Positions 10,961 through 21,550 of a stretch of DNA of 64,000 bases are shown one piece after another; the first letter of the stretch is position 1, and the number at the start of each line of letters is the position of its first letter. The stretch comes from Metaphire vulgaris (Eukaryota > Annelida > Clitellata > Crassiclitellata > Megascolecidae). Made by a program: the position numbers and the translations under genes. The stretch spans positions 3,162,001-3,226,000 of the forward strand of contig CM030836.1 of NCBI GenBank assembly GCA_018105865.1, given 5' to 3'. The notes beneath the pieces were generated by a model that saw only the letters and a program-made list of their open reading frames with translations, did not search any database and had not been told where the DNA came from.

Positions 10961-11973
10961 ATTTAATAAACTCATTGTCCATTATTCTAACATCTATAAT
11001 GTGGATTTGGCTACCGGTATTTAATTCTATAATATACCGGTAGTCTAAATCTTTTAAATTTCAGGAAAGTTTTTATGTAGCATTAATTGTGACCGCCATT
11101 TTTAATTAATTCCAAGGATACCAAATGTGCCTTGCAAGCTAATAGGGCGAATTAACGTGAAAATCAGGACTCAATTCAGTTCAACTTAGTTCAATTATAG
11201 TTATGCAAACTTATGTAAAATTCCTGTTAAAAATTTAAAATCCTTCAAATTCTTGATCGGCATTGTCAGTGTTAGGTATCTAACTATACAGACTCTAGAT
11301 CTAGCTCCATATAAACGTGGCACAGGCAGGACTTCCAGTCAGGGATATAAAGACAGCTCTGACGTTGTTAAAACTATTAATTTTAAATATTACAATTTAC
11401 TTTAAGTTCGCTTGCAAACTCAACAGTCGGAATAAAACAATTTGTCAATTTTGACTTCAGCAAGTTCAATGTTGTCTTCATAAAATAAACACCTGTAATA
11501 AATCGCTTGTGATAAAATGTCTGCCACATTGGCCTCAAGGTGTGGAATGTGGGTATTCACTAGCAGGTTAGAATTAAGCCTCTAGTGCCTTGTCAGATTA
11601 CGAGACCACTGGCTAGACTCATAGAAGGCAATGCTTTCACCTTCTATAGAGCTAGACTGAATGTGTAGGCCCCCTCTCTGCAGACAATACCCATGCACTA
11701 CCATATCGAAACTGGACACTCTGTGCACTCCCAGGCCAAAATGCAGGGCAAGCAATGCATCTAGGAGAAGGACAACAAAATTTAATCTAAATACAGGGTA
11801 GTTGCTGTCTTACTGACATAGGCGGGTTTGGCTAGGGGCAAAGTAACAGCCTAGCACAGTGTATCCCTTGGACACCATGCCTAGTTCTGAGACATTGTGC
11901 TTCCCGTTCCTCTTCCCTGAATCAAGAGGATTAAGTATCAAGAGCCATTATCTCACAAACAAATAAACACAAC
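10961..11973. other. No gene recognised (PGRMC intron)
   Basis: AT-rich sequence with no coding signature on either strand and no inverted termini I could pair. It probably includes unrecognised old repeats. Confidence 0.4.
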
Positions 11974-12626
11974 CAGGCCCGCCGAGAGAAATTGTGGGCC
12001 CCTGTGCAGAATGGCCGGCGGGCCCCGAAAAAATTTAAAAAATTGCTGACGACCCTTTTTTCTTGTCGTTGGTTTAACCCAAATTAACCAACACGATGTC
12101 ATGTTGCAACTCTCGAAAACTAGTGATGACCTTTTTTCTTGTCACTCTTTTTCAGACTCAGTAGCGTCATTTCACACTTTTCTTCGGGGCGAGATAATTT
12201 TTTGGTCAAATTTGGCCAAATTTTGGCATATTATGGGCAAACTTTGAGCAATTATAGGCAAATTTTGGACAACTTTTGGATCAATTTTGTCAAATTTGAA
12301 AATTTTTGACATTTTTTGGCAAGTTTTGGACAATTTTGGCGATTTTTTGCACATTTCACATTTATTTATTTACTTAATACATTATTTCTTCATTTTTCTT
12401 GGGGGCCTGCCTGCCCCTTCCAAAATGACGCCCCTGTTCACACTGTTCATTTTGATGCTTTTGATGTCCTCAGATCCGGGCCCCCCTTTTACTTGCCGGG
12501 CCCCTTTCTTTAGTGTTATTATTGGTATTATTGTTAATTATGCATATTCATCATCGGCCCGGGCCCCCTCCAGACCGCCGGGCCCCTGTGCACTTGCCCC
12601 CACTGCCCCCGCTCTCGGAGGCCCTG
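11974..12626. mobile_element. 653-bp hAT-type MITE, TSD aacacaac, with nested MITE
   Basis: The ends CAGGCCCGCCGAGAG / CTCTCGGAGGCCCTG are inverted. AACACAAC is perfectly duplicated at 11966-11973 and 12627-12634. It is the same family as 42048-42267 (CAGGGCCGCCGAGAG). The left half contains two copies of the recurrent GATGACC-TTTTTT-CTTGTC motif (12044-12068, 12123-12143). A second MITE is inserted at 12159-12436. The right half is GC-rich (GGGCCC blocks). Confidence 0.93.
12159..12436. mobile_element. 278-bp hAT-type MITE nested in 11974-12626
   Basis: The ends CAGTAGCGTCATTTCACA / AAAATGACGCCCCTG are flanked by TTCAGACT (12151-12158) and TTCACACT (12437-12444), 7 of 8 identical. The interior is a string of TTTTGGCAAATTT-like units. 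It is the inverted counterpart of 7330-7609. Confidence 0.88.
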
Positions 12627-12764
12627 AACACAACATGTGACCATGGCCAAGCGGTGATGCTAGTCTTCACTGACTATGTGCTGATGATACCACTGCCTCA
12701 AAACGTGCAACTTCAAGCGGGATAGCCGGCCGCTGGTTCTTTGAAACAGTGTAAAGGTTATACT

Positions 12765-12890
12765 TCTCAGCCGAAATTTCATGTGCGTATTATACATAGG
12801 TTTCAAAATTTTTGCATTATGATAAATCTCGAAACTCGGGGTGCATATTACGCACGGCTGTGTATTTTACCCAAGATAACACAGTAATTG
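12765..12890. repeat. Fragment of the GTGCGTATTATAC MITE family
   Basis: Contains GTGCGTATTATACATAGG, GGGTGCATATTACGCAC and TGTATTTTACCCAAGATAA, the same building blocks as the MITE at 57662-58161. Termini are eroded. Confidence 0.6.
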
Positions 12891-13317
12891 GAAATTGGGG
12901 AAGTACAAAAAGAAAATGGGTGGAAATGATATGAGGGGTTGTGGAGGAAAGGTGGTAAGGGGTTGTGGTGGAAAGGTTGTGGCTGTTAGAATGTGACTGA
13001 TAATTGCCAAGGTAGTAAACATAGAAAGTTTTCAAAACTTTTGTTTTATAGCTGATAATTTTTTTAATGCTGTTTCACAGTACTGTATTAATTGTAGTAG
13101 GTAGTCCTGTTCTCTAGTCTACTCCCTCGTACAATTTAGAACCTACCAGCGGTGCACTTCTATTTGAAATGCAAATGCAAATTCCAGTAAATTAGTTGCT
13201 TTGTAATTTTTAAAGCACCACCAGTAGCCCATGGATAAATTGTTAGACTGTCGAACTGACTAAACTGTTGTGTATTGTACAAGGCTGCAAGGCAGTGCAA
13301 GTGCACATTTACAGACT

Positions 13318-13520
13318 GAAATTTGAAATGCCTCTTTAAATAAAATTCTTGTCAACATATGACATGTTTAAAAATGTACTCTGCTTCATTAATACATTAA
13401 AGTTGTTGCCTCTCTATAGTCTCTAGGAACGGATACAGGTACAGGTCCTTGTACCTGTACTCGCGGGTAAGGAAGTTTTTACACGGGTAAGGGTAGGGTA
13501 GGCATTTTGCTGTACCCACA
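13318..13520 (+). repeat. Dispersed repeat with GGGTA/TACCC tracts, copy 1
   Basis: The stretch running from CTTTAAATAAAATTCTTGTC through GTTGCCTCTCTATAGTCTCT to TACAGGTACAGGTCCTTGTA is matched in inverse orientation at 53515-53690. It ends in CCACACATCTCTA. The pentanucleotide-like GGGTA content recalls the terminal part of elements at 54405-54560. Superfamily unknown. Confidence 0.7.
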
Positions 13521-13839
13521 CATCTCTAATGTTCACCTTTCACAATGATGACATGATAAGTATTGCTTCCAGGTATGATGCAGCAGAGCCAGCGTGTAAG
13601 CCAAAACTGATCAGTGACTCTAATGACAACATGAACGGTGTTGATCGATTTGGTTTACTATGCCTGAATTGGAAGCCAACAAAATAGTGGAAGCATTTAT
13701 TTTTTTCGCTTACTGGATATATCTATAATAAATGCAATGATTTTATATATAAGTTTGTTTCCAGATAAGAAGAATGGCAGGAGGCAGGCACACAAGAAAT
13801 TCAGGTGGGAGAGCAATCTAAGGGGGGTATGCCAAGTCA

Positions 13840-14560
13840 AACAGATGTGTTTTAAAGCCAGATCAGAAAGATGATAAGTTATTAGTTATGCGAAGTGATG
13901 TTGGTAGTGAATTCCAGAGCTTAGGGGCGCACACTGAGAAACAACTAGTGCCAATGACTGTGCGAGAGTAAGGAACGACAAATGAAGGTCCTGCCGAATA
14001 CCTAGTGGAATGATTAGTAGGTCGAGGGATAAGTCGCACCTTCAGGTAATTGGGTTCATTATATAACATGGTTTTGAATACTAAAAGACAGATTTTATAA
14101 TTAATTCAGTATTTGATAGGAAGCCAATGTAGGGACTGTTTAGCTGGAGTTATATGTTCGAATCTTGGAGTTTTGGATATGACTTTAACTAAGGAATTTT
14201 GTACTCTCTGGAGTTTCTGCATACTTGAATTTGTGATGCCGAAAAGCAGGGAATTGCAATAATCTAGGCGACTAGATACCAATGCATTGGCTAACTGAAT
14301 AAGAACAGGCTTGGGGAGATGTCTGATGCGATAAATATCCCGAATATGATAATGAGAATTTTGCAGACTGAATTTATGTGACTAGTGAAAGAGAGGGAAG
14401 AATCAAATGTCACACCAAGGTTGCGAGCAGAAGTGCTTCTAGAAACAACAGTGGAATCTCCAAGCATAACAGAATCCAGAGATTTAAATTTGGTCAATTG
14501 AGCTGGTGTACCCAATAGCAAGAACTCAGTTTTTGATGAATTAGAAGAAGCTTATTTGAA
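13840..14560 (-). mobile_element. CR1/L2-like LINE, RT C-terminal part
   Basis: The minus strand encodes KTEFLLLGTPAQLTKFKSL, ARNLGVTFDSSLSFTSHINS, then (with frameshifts) SSRLDYCNSLLFGI, LQRVQNSL, HWLPIKY, and PNYLKVRLIPRPTNHSTRYS to SVCAPKLWNSLPTSLR. These are the usual motifs after the YADD box in CR1/L2 elements. Truncated at both ends. Confidence 0.85.
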
Positions 14561-14579
14561 TCCATCCATGACTGAAAGG

Positions 14580-14840
14580 CGTTCTGGAAAATCGGAAGAC
14601 TGGTATTTTAAAAAAATAGCTGTGGCAACTAAAGAAAAATCATTGCCTGGAAAATGGAGTTTTAGTGGTTTATATGAATTTGAAAGCTCCTGTGACGACT
14701 GAAGAAAAAAGTTATTAACCGGCAAATGGAGTGTTTTATAGGGATTTGAAACTACTCTGACGACTAAAAAAAGGTCATCACTGAAATTTAAAAATTTAGG
14801 AGCGCAAAATAGAAATCTTGCCCCGTTCCAGAAAATATTT
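14580..14840. repeat. ~95-bp tandem units carrying the recurrent GGTCATCAC motif
   Basis: Three degenerate units, each with a (C/A)GACTxAAGAAAAAxxTxAT core and a GGxAAATGGAGT segment. The last one reads GACGACTAAAAAAAGGTCAT. It is followed by AGGAGCGCAAAATAG, which recurs as AGGGGCGCAAAATTT in the MITE at 56089-56378. Confidence 0.6.
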
Positions 14841-15129
14841 TTTTACAAAAAAAGCCCTGAATACAGCAGGTTACCTTCATTCTGCGATGTACAGTACCAA
14901 TATTTGAATTTATATTGAAGAAAATACGAAATATGAAGGAACAAGAGGAAAATGTATTGAATTTTGCTAATATTGCGCTATATAAATATAAATTTGGGCC
15001 ACATAAATGAAAATTGCATGCACAATACAGAAGGTTACCTTGGTTTTGTGATGTACCAATATTTGAATAAATTATATTGAAGAAAACACTAACATTTAGA
15101 AATTTGCTAAAAATTCGCTATATTTTGAC

Positions 15130-15310
15130 AACGCAATTCTAGTTACTATATGCATGGCTTAGCAACTCCTAATTCTATGGCCCTGTTTTTGAAACGACTT
15201 AAAACTTATCTCTTTGTCAATATACAGTCATTTGCTGTGGGAGCGCTTCTGAGTGATTCTTCAGAAGAGGCACTATACAAATATTTTGTTACACTACATT
15301 GTTACATTAC
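15130..15310 (+). mobile_element. LINE 3' end with GAGGCACTATACAAAT
   Basis: Plus strand: a C-terminal LKTYLFVN-like residue run, then the 3' UTR with GAGGCACTATACAAATATT and TTACACTACATTGTTACATT. The same 3' end is present near 45205 and 56895. Short and truncated. Confidence 0.55.
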
Positions 15311-15405
15311 TGTAAACTAATATCTTGCCCGTATCACGTACAGGATTAACGCTTTTTAGCATGGGTTTTCATGCCTATATCATGCACGGGATTAACACTA
15401 AGGAG

Positions 15406-16679
15406 CAGTGGCATAGCGTGACTTTTAGGGGCCCGGGGGGGCATCTTTGCCATGGGGCCCCAGAGTTTTGAGCTGACGAGCAACAAAAAAAAACGTTATC
15501 ACCTCCTTTTTTATCCTGACGAGCAAAAAAAACGCTATCACCTCCTTTTTTATCTGACGAGCAAAAAAAAGGTTGTCAGCACATCATTTCTAGGGTTAGG
15601 GTTAAGTTAGGGTTAACCCTAACCAGAGATGTGCGGATCGCGGATGGATCCGTCCGCGGAGCCGGGTCCGCATGGATTTTAAGGATCCGCGGACCTTGGC
15701 GGACCCAAGTATAAAAAAAGATGGCGGAGGCGGAGTATCCGCGGATCCTGAAAACTGGCAACACGCACACACAGACACACAAATACATACACATTGTGCA
15801 TAGCTATTTGCTACCTTTTCAAATTACGCCCTGAATTTTATGACTATTGCATGGTTGTAGATGACCAAAGTGCCAATTATCTCTTTGATCAACAGAAACG
15901 CTAAGTTAGGAGGTTTACATAAGAGATCAGAATAACTGACGGGAGACAGCTTCCGACAAGTTCAAACTTCAAAGTCCAGTCAACCCGACTCGGATTCCAT
16001 CATTTTCCAAGTCATCTAATCCCCAGTCACTTAATCATCGTCACTTAACCCCCCAGCACGTAGGCCTAATCCCCAAGTGAATGGGTGCAACATTTAAAGA
16101 CCGGTGAGTAGAAAGAATTTCAAATGTGAATTAAAGAAGATTTCAATTGAGACCAATTCAATAGTGATAGCGACACGAATTCTCTTTCAGTGTCAGTCGA
16201 TTTCGTCAAAGGCCATTGAGTAAACAAAAGAGTGATTATGTCGGGGGTTTCATTTCATCTAGAGTACCAGGAGGGATAATGCCGGGGGTGGAATCATGGA
16301 ATGTCCTGGGGAGAATGTCCGTTCTCCTTTGAAGAGGTAGGCTGACCTAGGTACATAATTTTACTGCTTATTGAAATACATTAGGATAGGCCCTAGGCTT
16401 GCTGAAACCATGGGAGGGGTGTTAGTAAAAGACCGAATTTATTTACTATCTGCGGATGCGGATCCTCCGCGGCTCCTGATATTGGATATTCGCGCGGATG
16501 CGGATCCTCCGCAGATCTAAACCTGGCGGACACGGATTATCCGCAGTCCTAAAATTGTTGGATCCGCACATCTCTGACCCTAACCTAACCCTAGCTTAGA
16601 CCCCTCTTCGGGGGCCCCCTGCCCGGGGCCCAGGGGGCTGTCAACAAAGTGCCCCCCCGCCCCCCACGTTACGCCACTG
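15406..16679. mobile_element. hAT-type MITE (outer), telomere-like core, split by nested element
   Basis: The ends CAGTGGCATAGCGTGAC / CACGTTACGCCACTG are inverted, and GGGGCCC-rich subterminal regions mirror each other. The flanks CTAAGGAG and CTAAGCTG agree at 6 of 8 positions. Three AGC-AAAAAAA-CG-TATCACC motifs lie at 15474-15582. The centre was a palindromic run of TTAGGG/CCCTAA units; one arm is at 15592-15623 and the other at 16577-16593, separated by the nested element 15624-16576. Confidence 0.78.
15624..16576. mobile_element. 953-bp hAT-type element, TSD accctaac, nested
   Basis: The ends CAGAGATGTGCGGATC / GATCCGCACATCTCTG are perfect inverses. The flanking duplication ACCCTAAC (15616-15623 and 16577-16584) is perfect and consists of the telomere-like sequence of the host MITE. 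Subterminal regions are dense in GGATCCGC / GCGGATCC. The related, longer and inverted copy is at 34441-35834. No transposase was found. Confidence 0.94.
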
Positions 16680-16699
16680 CTAAGCTGCTAAGGAGGTTA

Positions 16700-16945
16700 G
16701 AATTTGCTAATGAGAGTACTAACTAACCAGAATTTGCTAACAAAATCTCTAAATACCTAAAATTTGCTAACAGCGCTAAATAACTAGAATTCGCTAATGA
16801 TACTAGTATTTGTTAAAGAAAGTGCTAGCTACAATTCGCTTACAAAAGTGCCAAATAACTAAAATTTGCTAACGAAAGCGCTAAATAACTAGAATTCGCT
16901 ACTGGAAGAGCACTAAATAACTAGAATTCGCTAACGAAAGAGCAC
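16700..16945. repeat. Degenerate ~33-bp minisatellite
   Basis: Seven to eight imperfect copies of a unit like CTAAATAACTAGAATTCGC with a TAACGAAAG-like tail. Confidence 0.8.
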
Positions 16946-17605
16946 AATATAAAACAAACAACACTAAACACCAGACTTTTGTATTTCCTTTATCACACAA
17001 TTTGTTATGCATTATATGCATTCAACAACATTTTTAACGCAATCAGTACTTAGTTAACGCAATCAGTACTTAGAACCATATTACTAAGAGGTTACTGGTA
17101 ATTTCTGGTTGAGGCCGCAACTTATACTCTGCAGCAACCTATAAACAGAATTAACATATATTTTTGCAATTTTTAGTACCTTTGGTATCACAGTGACGAC
17201 TCATGCGGTAATAGGACATGAATAAACTCTGCTCATGGACATGACGTCACACGTGCCATGCGTGCTATATACATGAGCACGCCATACAAATTTCTTCAAA
17301 CATAAACTGACCAAAAATGCGTGGCATACGCATGTGCGCTGTATACATGTGTGCGCGGTATATGCATGAAAATACGGTAGATTTGCGATTGTATAATGTG
17401 CACATTATATGATACTGTTTATGTACACTGATGTATGTGGTGTGAATAGATATTGCAAGTATAACAAGAACACAAGACAATAATACAATTTAATTAAACA
17501 ATTAAATAATTAATTAAATAACAATAAATAACAGTCTTTCTATAATTTGTAAGTTAAGAAAGTAAAGAGGAAATGCAAGGGTGCTTTTTGAACTATAAAA
17601 TTATA
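16946..17605. other. No gene recognised (PGRMC intron)
   Basis: AT-rich, with a patch of imperfect GCGTG/CATACGC palindromes near 17240-17390. No coding signal and no paired termini. Confidence 0.4.
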
Positions 17606-18349
17606 TTAACCCGTCAGCCGGGGGTTAAATTTTTAGACGCCGTCACCATACTGGAAAATTATTTTTTGGAAAAACATTCTTAAACAATGGAAACTGTACC
17701 CCTCCCCAAAAAATATTTCAAACCCCCCTAGCAAAAAAATTTCGGCGGTAACCCCAATCGGATGAGCAGCAAACTTCTAGGGGGGACATCAGTTTAAAAA
17801 AATAAATCAATAAGTTTGAAAATCGGTCCACATTTAGTGAAGATATATCAAGTCTAACCAGAACACCTTTGTCGAAACGGAAGTATTGGCTACGAATGTC
17901 GAGAAAATTCTGTATATTTTTTTTGAATCTGCGATATCTCGGGCTATGTAAGAGCTAAGGAGATGAGGTATATGCCATTGTTTAGCTTTTTTACTCCTCT
18001 TTCTAACCATCCATCCAAAAAAAGAAATTTGGGGTATGGCCCACTCTACAGCCTAAAATAGCACTCCCTCCCAAAAAAATATTTCAAAGCCCCCTAGCAA
18101 AATATTTTCAGCGCTAACCCCAATCGGATGAGCGGCAAACTTGTAGGGGGATATCAGTTGAACAAAATAAATCAATAAGTTTGAAAATCGGTCCACATTT
18201 GGTAAAGATACATCAAGTCTAACCCAGCAAGTCGTATATTGAAGCTATTTCCTACACGAAACTTACATGACGAGTTGCGCTCATTGCGCCCAAATACGGA
18301 AAGCTGGCGGATGACGAGCTGCGCTCGTCGCGCACAGTTGACGGGTTAA
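17606..18349. mobile_element. piggyBac-like non-autonomous element with internal dimer
   Basis: Starts TTAACCCGTCA and ends TGACGGGTTAA, with the TTAA target on both sides (17606-17609, 18346-18349). The inside holds two copies, about 360 bp apart, of a unit with CCCTCCC, AAAAAATATTTCAAA, AACCCCAATCGGATGAGC and AAATCGGTCCACATTT. The same layout recurs in 46371-47405 and 47402-48446. No transposase. Confidence 0.87.
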
Positions 18350-18599
18350 ATGCCATAGAAGTTGATTGATTGATTGATTGACTGATTGGTTAAATTCAAG
18401 TTCAGGTTTAAAAGAAATAAAAGAAAGAAAGAGATACAGAGAAAGAGGAGCATCATCATCTTGTGGTCTGAGTAGTCTGAAGTAACTTCAGTCAGCGGTG
18501 TTTTATTGTGAGCTGTGGTTATTAATAAAGTAAAAAGAAAGATGTCAAGTTTTGATGAATTATTTGGGGTAGTGAGAATTGTAGGGTTGTAAGTGTGCA

Positions 18600-19230
18600 G
18601 GAGATGCTTACAAATGTGCTAGAAGGAAATCAACATTATCTGTTGCACACAAATTCAAGTAATGCAAAGGTACCAGGGAAGCAACTGGAATCCTTAGGGC
18701 ACTGGAAGAAAGTAGTATAAAAAGGGCCTCAAAATCTACATCTAATTCGTGGGCTATGAAAAGTGTTTGATCGAGTGAACTGGCCTAAACTGATGAGAGC
18801 AGAATTTGAATAGACCACTGAGACAGAAAACTCATAGAAAACGTCCACGTTATCAATAACTATCGGGGTGGTTGTAAAAGACTCTGAGCCAGAAATGCTG
18901 GGAAGGGAAGTGTCTCCTCTCACCATTGCTATTCAGCATCTACAGTTTACACAGAAGAACTTATAAGGGAAGCTTTTGAGAATGCAGAAGATGGAGTAGT
19001 GGTGGGTGGAAATAGGAAGAGGGACTTGAGATTTGCTGATGATCAGGCAATTATGGCAAACACCGACAATGGATTTCAGAGTTGATGGATTCTATAAATG
19101 CAACATCAAATCAATATGGAATGAAAATCAACCTAAGGAAGGCAAAATAATGGAAATCAGAAGACACAGTGGAAAAATGAAAATAATCATTGAAGTGGTG
19201 AAAATAGAACAGGTATAAGAGTTCTATAAG
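18600..19230 (+). mobile_element. LINE reverse-transcriptase remnant
   Basis: Plus strand, several frames: a CLIEFDRVNWPKLMRA-like box near 18765, SEELIREAFENAEDGVVVGG near 18950, then RDLRFADDQAIMANTDNG (FADD box, about 19025) and YGMKINLRKAKIMEIRRHSG near 19115. Truncated on both sides, with internal stops. Confidence 0.7.
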
Positions 19231-19335
19231 AGTTCATAGACTGGCCACCCTGTAGCTTGGAACCTGTATTTGGACAGAGCACCTGAAAGAAAGAACATGT
19301 ACATCGGTTGGTTAACAGATGAGTAGCCTACTAAC

Positions 19336-19660
19336 CAGGGCCGTAATGTTTTCTTCCTTTGGATACATCGAATATTCTGCCGTTGACGGCGATCAGTATG
19401 CGCCCGTCTGTCCCTCGTCGACCGTCGTACATCCGCAGCTGCTGCACCGTAAAATCCTGCTGCTTCATCGTAGGTAGATCGAACGTCGTCGCCCCAGAGT
19501 CATCGCCACCGATCGTCTCTCCCATGTCCAATCGCCGTCGGCTCCTCACGATCTGATACAAGAGAAAGCAACAGAGCCCGAGCAACGACAAATTTATCGG
19601 ACTTGTCAACAACTCCGACCAAAACGACGACGACGAGTGACCGCCAACATTCTCCGCCAT
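19336..19660 (-). CDS. PGRMC: PGRMC-type protein, exon 1 with start codon
   Basis: The minus-strand exon encodes MAENVGGHSSSS, then a single membrane segment (SPINLSLLGLCCFLLYQIV, about residues 21-39), basic RSRRR, an acidic linker, and the start of the cytochrome b5-like domain with KQQDFTVQQLRMYDG and NGRIFDVSKGRKHYG. The ATG at 19660 is the first methionine; the frame is open upstream but lacks another ATG nearby. The exon ends with one base of a glycine codon at a GTTAGT donor (19335). The layout (short lumenal N-terminus, TM segment, heme domain) matches PGRMC1/PGRMC2, whose products act at the ER as heme-binding partners of cytochromes P450. PGRMC1 versus PGRMC2 cannot be decided, and a single ancestral PGRMC is likely in an invertebrate. 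Confidence 0.95.
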
Positions 19661-19910
19661 TTTAACAGCATCTGCCACCGAACTAGAAGCTAAAGAGCAA
19701 CATTCTTAAGAGCAAAGGGAAATTCTTATGACACTCCGCTGGTCATCTGTTCTTCAAACAGGCGTCTTCGAAGCAACTGATAATACATTGCATACGCATA
19801 CTACCACTAGCTCTCAACTCAACTGTTTAAGTTTAACAGTTTAACTTTGTCTGAAATTGTCTCGTCTATGCAGGGAATATGGCATCAACCATAGATTTAT
19901 TATTATATAC
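19661..19910. other. PGRMC 5' flank / probable promoter
   Basis: The sequence upstream of the PGRMC start on the minus strand. I see no clear TATA box in a useful position. Its right limit is set by a hAT-like MITE at 19911. The promoter role is inferred from position only. Confidence 0.35.
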
Positions 19911-20200
19911 TAGAGATGGCAAATAAATATTCATTCATATTAATTCTAACAAATATTGAGCTCCAATGAATACTAACGACTACGACTGATTCAAAACATT
20001 CGTTATTTCTAACGATTTGCAGCGCCACCTATAGGAGAGTACAAACCTAGGATTGTTTTTTGCTGTTCCCACGCAAGGCAATTGGTTTCCACGTTTTCCG
20101 CTTGACCGCCAGGCAGATGACTAGCTGCGTGGACCACCCACGGCCAGAGCTGCCCCAGTTCCCTCACCCGCTGCTGCTAGCTGGCATGCATGCATCTCTA
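19911..20200. mobile_element. 290-bp hAT-like MITE
   Basis: The ends TAGAGATG / CATCTCTA are inverted and flanked by TTATATAC (19903-19910) and TTATCTAC (20201-20208), 7 of 8 identical. The interior has AAATATTCATTCATATTAAT-type repeats. Confidence 0.7.
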
Positions 20201-20394
20201 TTATCTACTATACTGGACCCATAATGAATCTAAAGACTTGCCCAGACTAATGAATTAGCTGAAGTATTCATTAACGGATCAGCCGTTAGTGCCCCTAGTG
20301 GCTTTCACACAGGCAGTAATGCCTCCTAAGCCACTTTAAATCATGCTGTTGGTAAGCATGCTGTTGGTAAGACTGTCACCCGTTTGTTCGGCCG

Positions 20395-20505
20395 GATACC
20401 CTGGATTTGACCTGGATCTTTAGTTATTTGGATTTGGTGTGCCATCGGTTGATGCTCCTGTGCATTATGAAAGTGGCGCTATAGAAGTTTAAGATTAGAT
20501 TGGAT
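20395..20505 (+). repeat. SINE-like / LINE-tail repeat, copy 1
   Basis: Contains TTTGGTGTGCCATCGGTTGA and AGTGGCGCTATAGAAGTT. The closely similar copy at 25085-25190 ends in an ATTG tandem tail. This is compatible with a short retroposon using a LINE 3' end. Confidence 0.6.
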
Positions 20506-20700
20506 ATCAACGGCTTATAATTCTTGTCGGTCGTTGTACTCGTCAGTATGGCTATTCCATTAAATCGTACGGGAATCCACCTCGCTTAGAATTTTTATGT
20601 TGAACTCGCTTTTGTACTTCGCTATTTTTATACAAAAACGTAGAAAATTGTGGTTTGTTTACCGTTGTTTTCGCGCTCTGGTGGTTGAAGTCGCATTTGA

Positions 20701-21425
20701 TTAACACGTTGAGCGCTAGGGACGTCAACTGACGTCCTTATTTTGGTTTCTCAGGGCGCTAGGGACGTCATATGACGTCCTTAGTTCAATGCAAACTAAT
20801 TTAGCTTATGTGGATCTTGGAATCATTCTTCTGCTTCCTTTAGCTACTAGAATGAGTGACCAATCAAAAAGGCGTATTCTATGGAAGATGTATGAATATT
20901 TGTCCTATGAACATTTGTTCAAAAAACCACAATATACTCAACCACAGCCTCGTAATTATAATCCTCCCTGACGCGTCGTATAAACGTACACCCGGAGAAT
21001 TCCTGCTACGATGTAATTACGTGGCTTGCATTGTCAAGTCTTCCATCCAGTGAAGCGGACAATTTTTGGCTCGGGGGTGTGAGGGAGGCATTTGGACCAG
21101 ATAATAAAGGCTGGAATTTAAATTGAAATTGTTTCCATTTTATGGCAGTAATTTCTCCAATCGCTATTGTTGAGCTAACTATTGGTCCGTCACCTTACAG
21201 GGCACCGGCATTATTCCTATGAATTGGTGCATACCTGAGTAAAGAGAACATGATACTAGTAACAGATGGCCTCGAAACGCATCTGCTTCAAAATATTTTC
21301 CTTTACAGGCGTCTAACGTGATTGTGTCTTGAAAATAATCTAGCGGTATTCACGTTGGTCACGCATGAACGCATTCGACACCAGCCGCGCCCCAGCAAAC
21401 AATCGCATCGCAGTCAACGTGTTAA
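20701..21425. mobile_element. piggyBac-like element with TTAA ends
   Basis: Begins TTAACACGTTGAGCGC and ends GCAGTCAACGTGTTAA, giving a 12-bp inverted match including TTAA. A subterminal palindrome pair, GACGTCAACTGACGTCC and GACGTCATATGACGTCC (20720-20783), follows the left end. Such repeats are usual in piggyBac ends. I do not recognise a transposase in the interior. Confidence 0.65.
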
Positions 21426-21550
21426 CCAATCAAATGAATCAGAAAGCAGGTCCGTGAAAGCGTGGATGAATTCCGAAAACTTATTTTCCCCGCAAAGACC
21501 GCGTACCACTCGCCCCCTCCTCACTTACCCGGCGTTCGATGTATGCCCGT

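Larger units (their letters stand above)
1514..19335 (-). other. PGRMC intron 1, about 17.8 kb, filled with mobile elements
   Basis: The interval between the PGRMC donor (CCTG/GTTAGT, minus strand, at 19336/19335) and the exon 2 acceptor at 1514. Both sites have correct GT/AG dinucleotides and compatible phase. Everything recognisable inside is transposon- or microsatellite-derived. Most LINE remnants (1607-6300, 6400-8870, 9820-10960, 13840-14560) lie in the same orientation as the gene. Confidence 0.88.

Noticed and set aside
12287..12725. Three overlapping plus-strand frames
   Set aside because: They cover the hAT MITE pair 11974-12626 and 12159-12436 and show no protein family.
15576..15794. 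Open frame on the minus strand over the GGATCC-rich zone
   Set aside because: It lies wholly within MITE termini and telomere-like repeats; the residues simply translate repeated GGATCCGCGG text.
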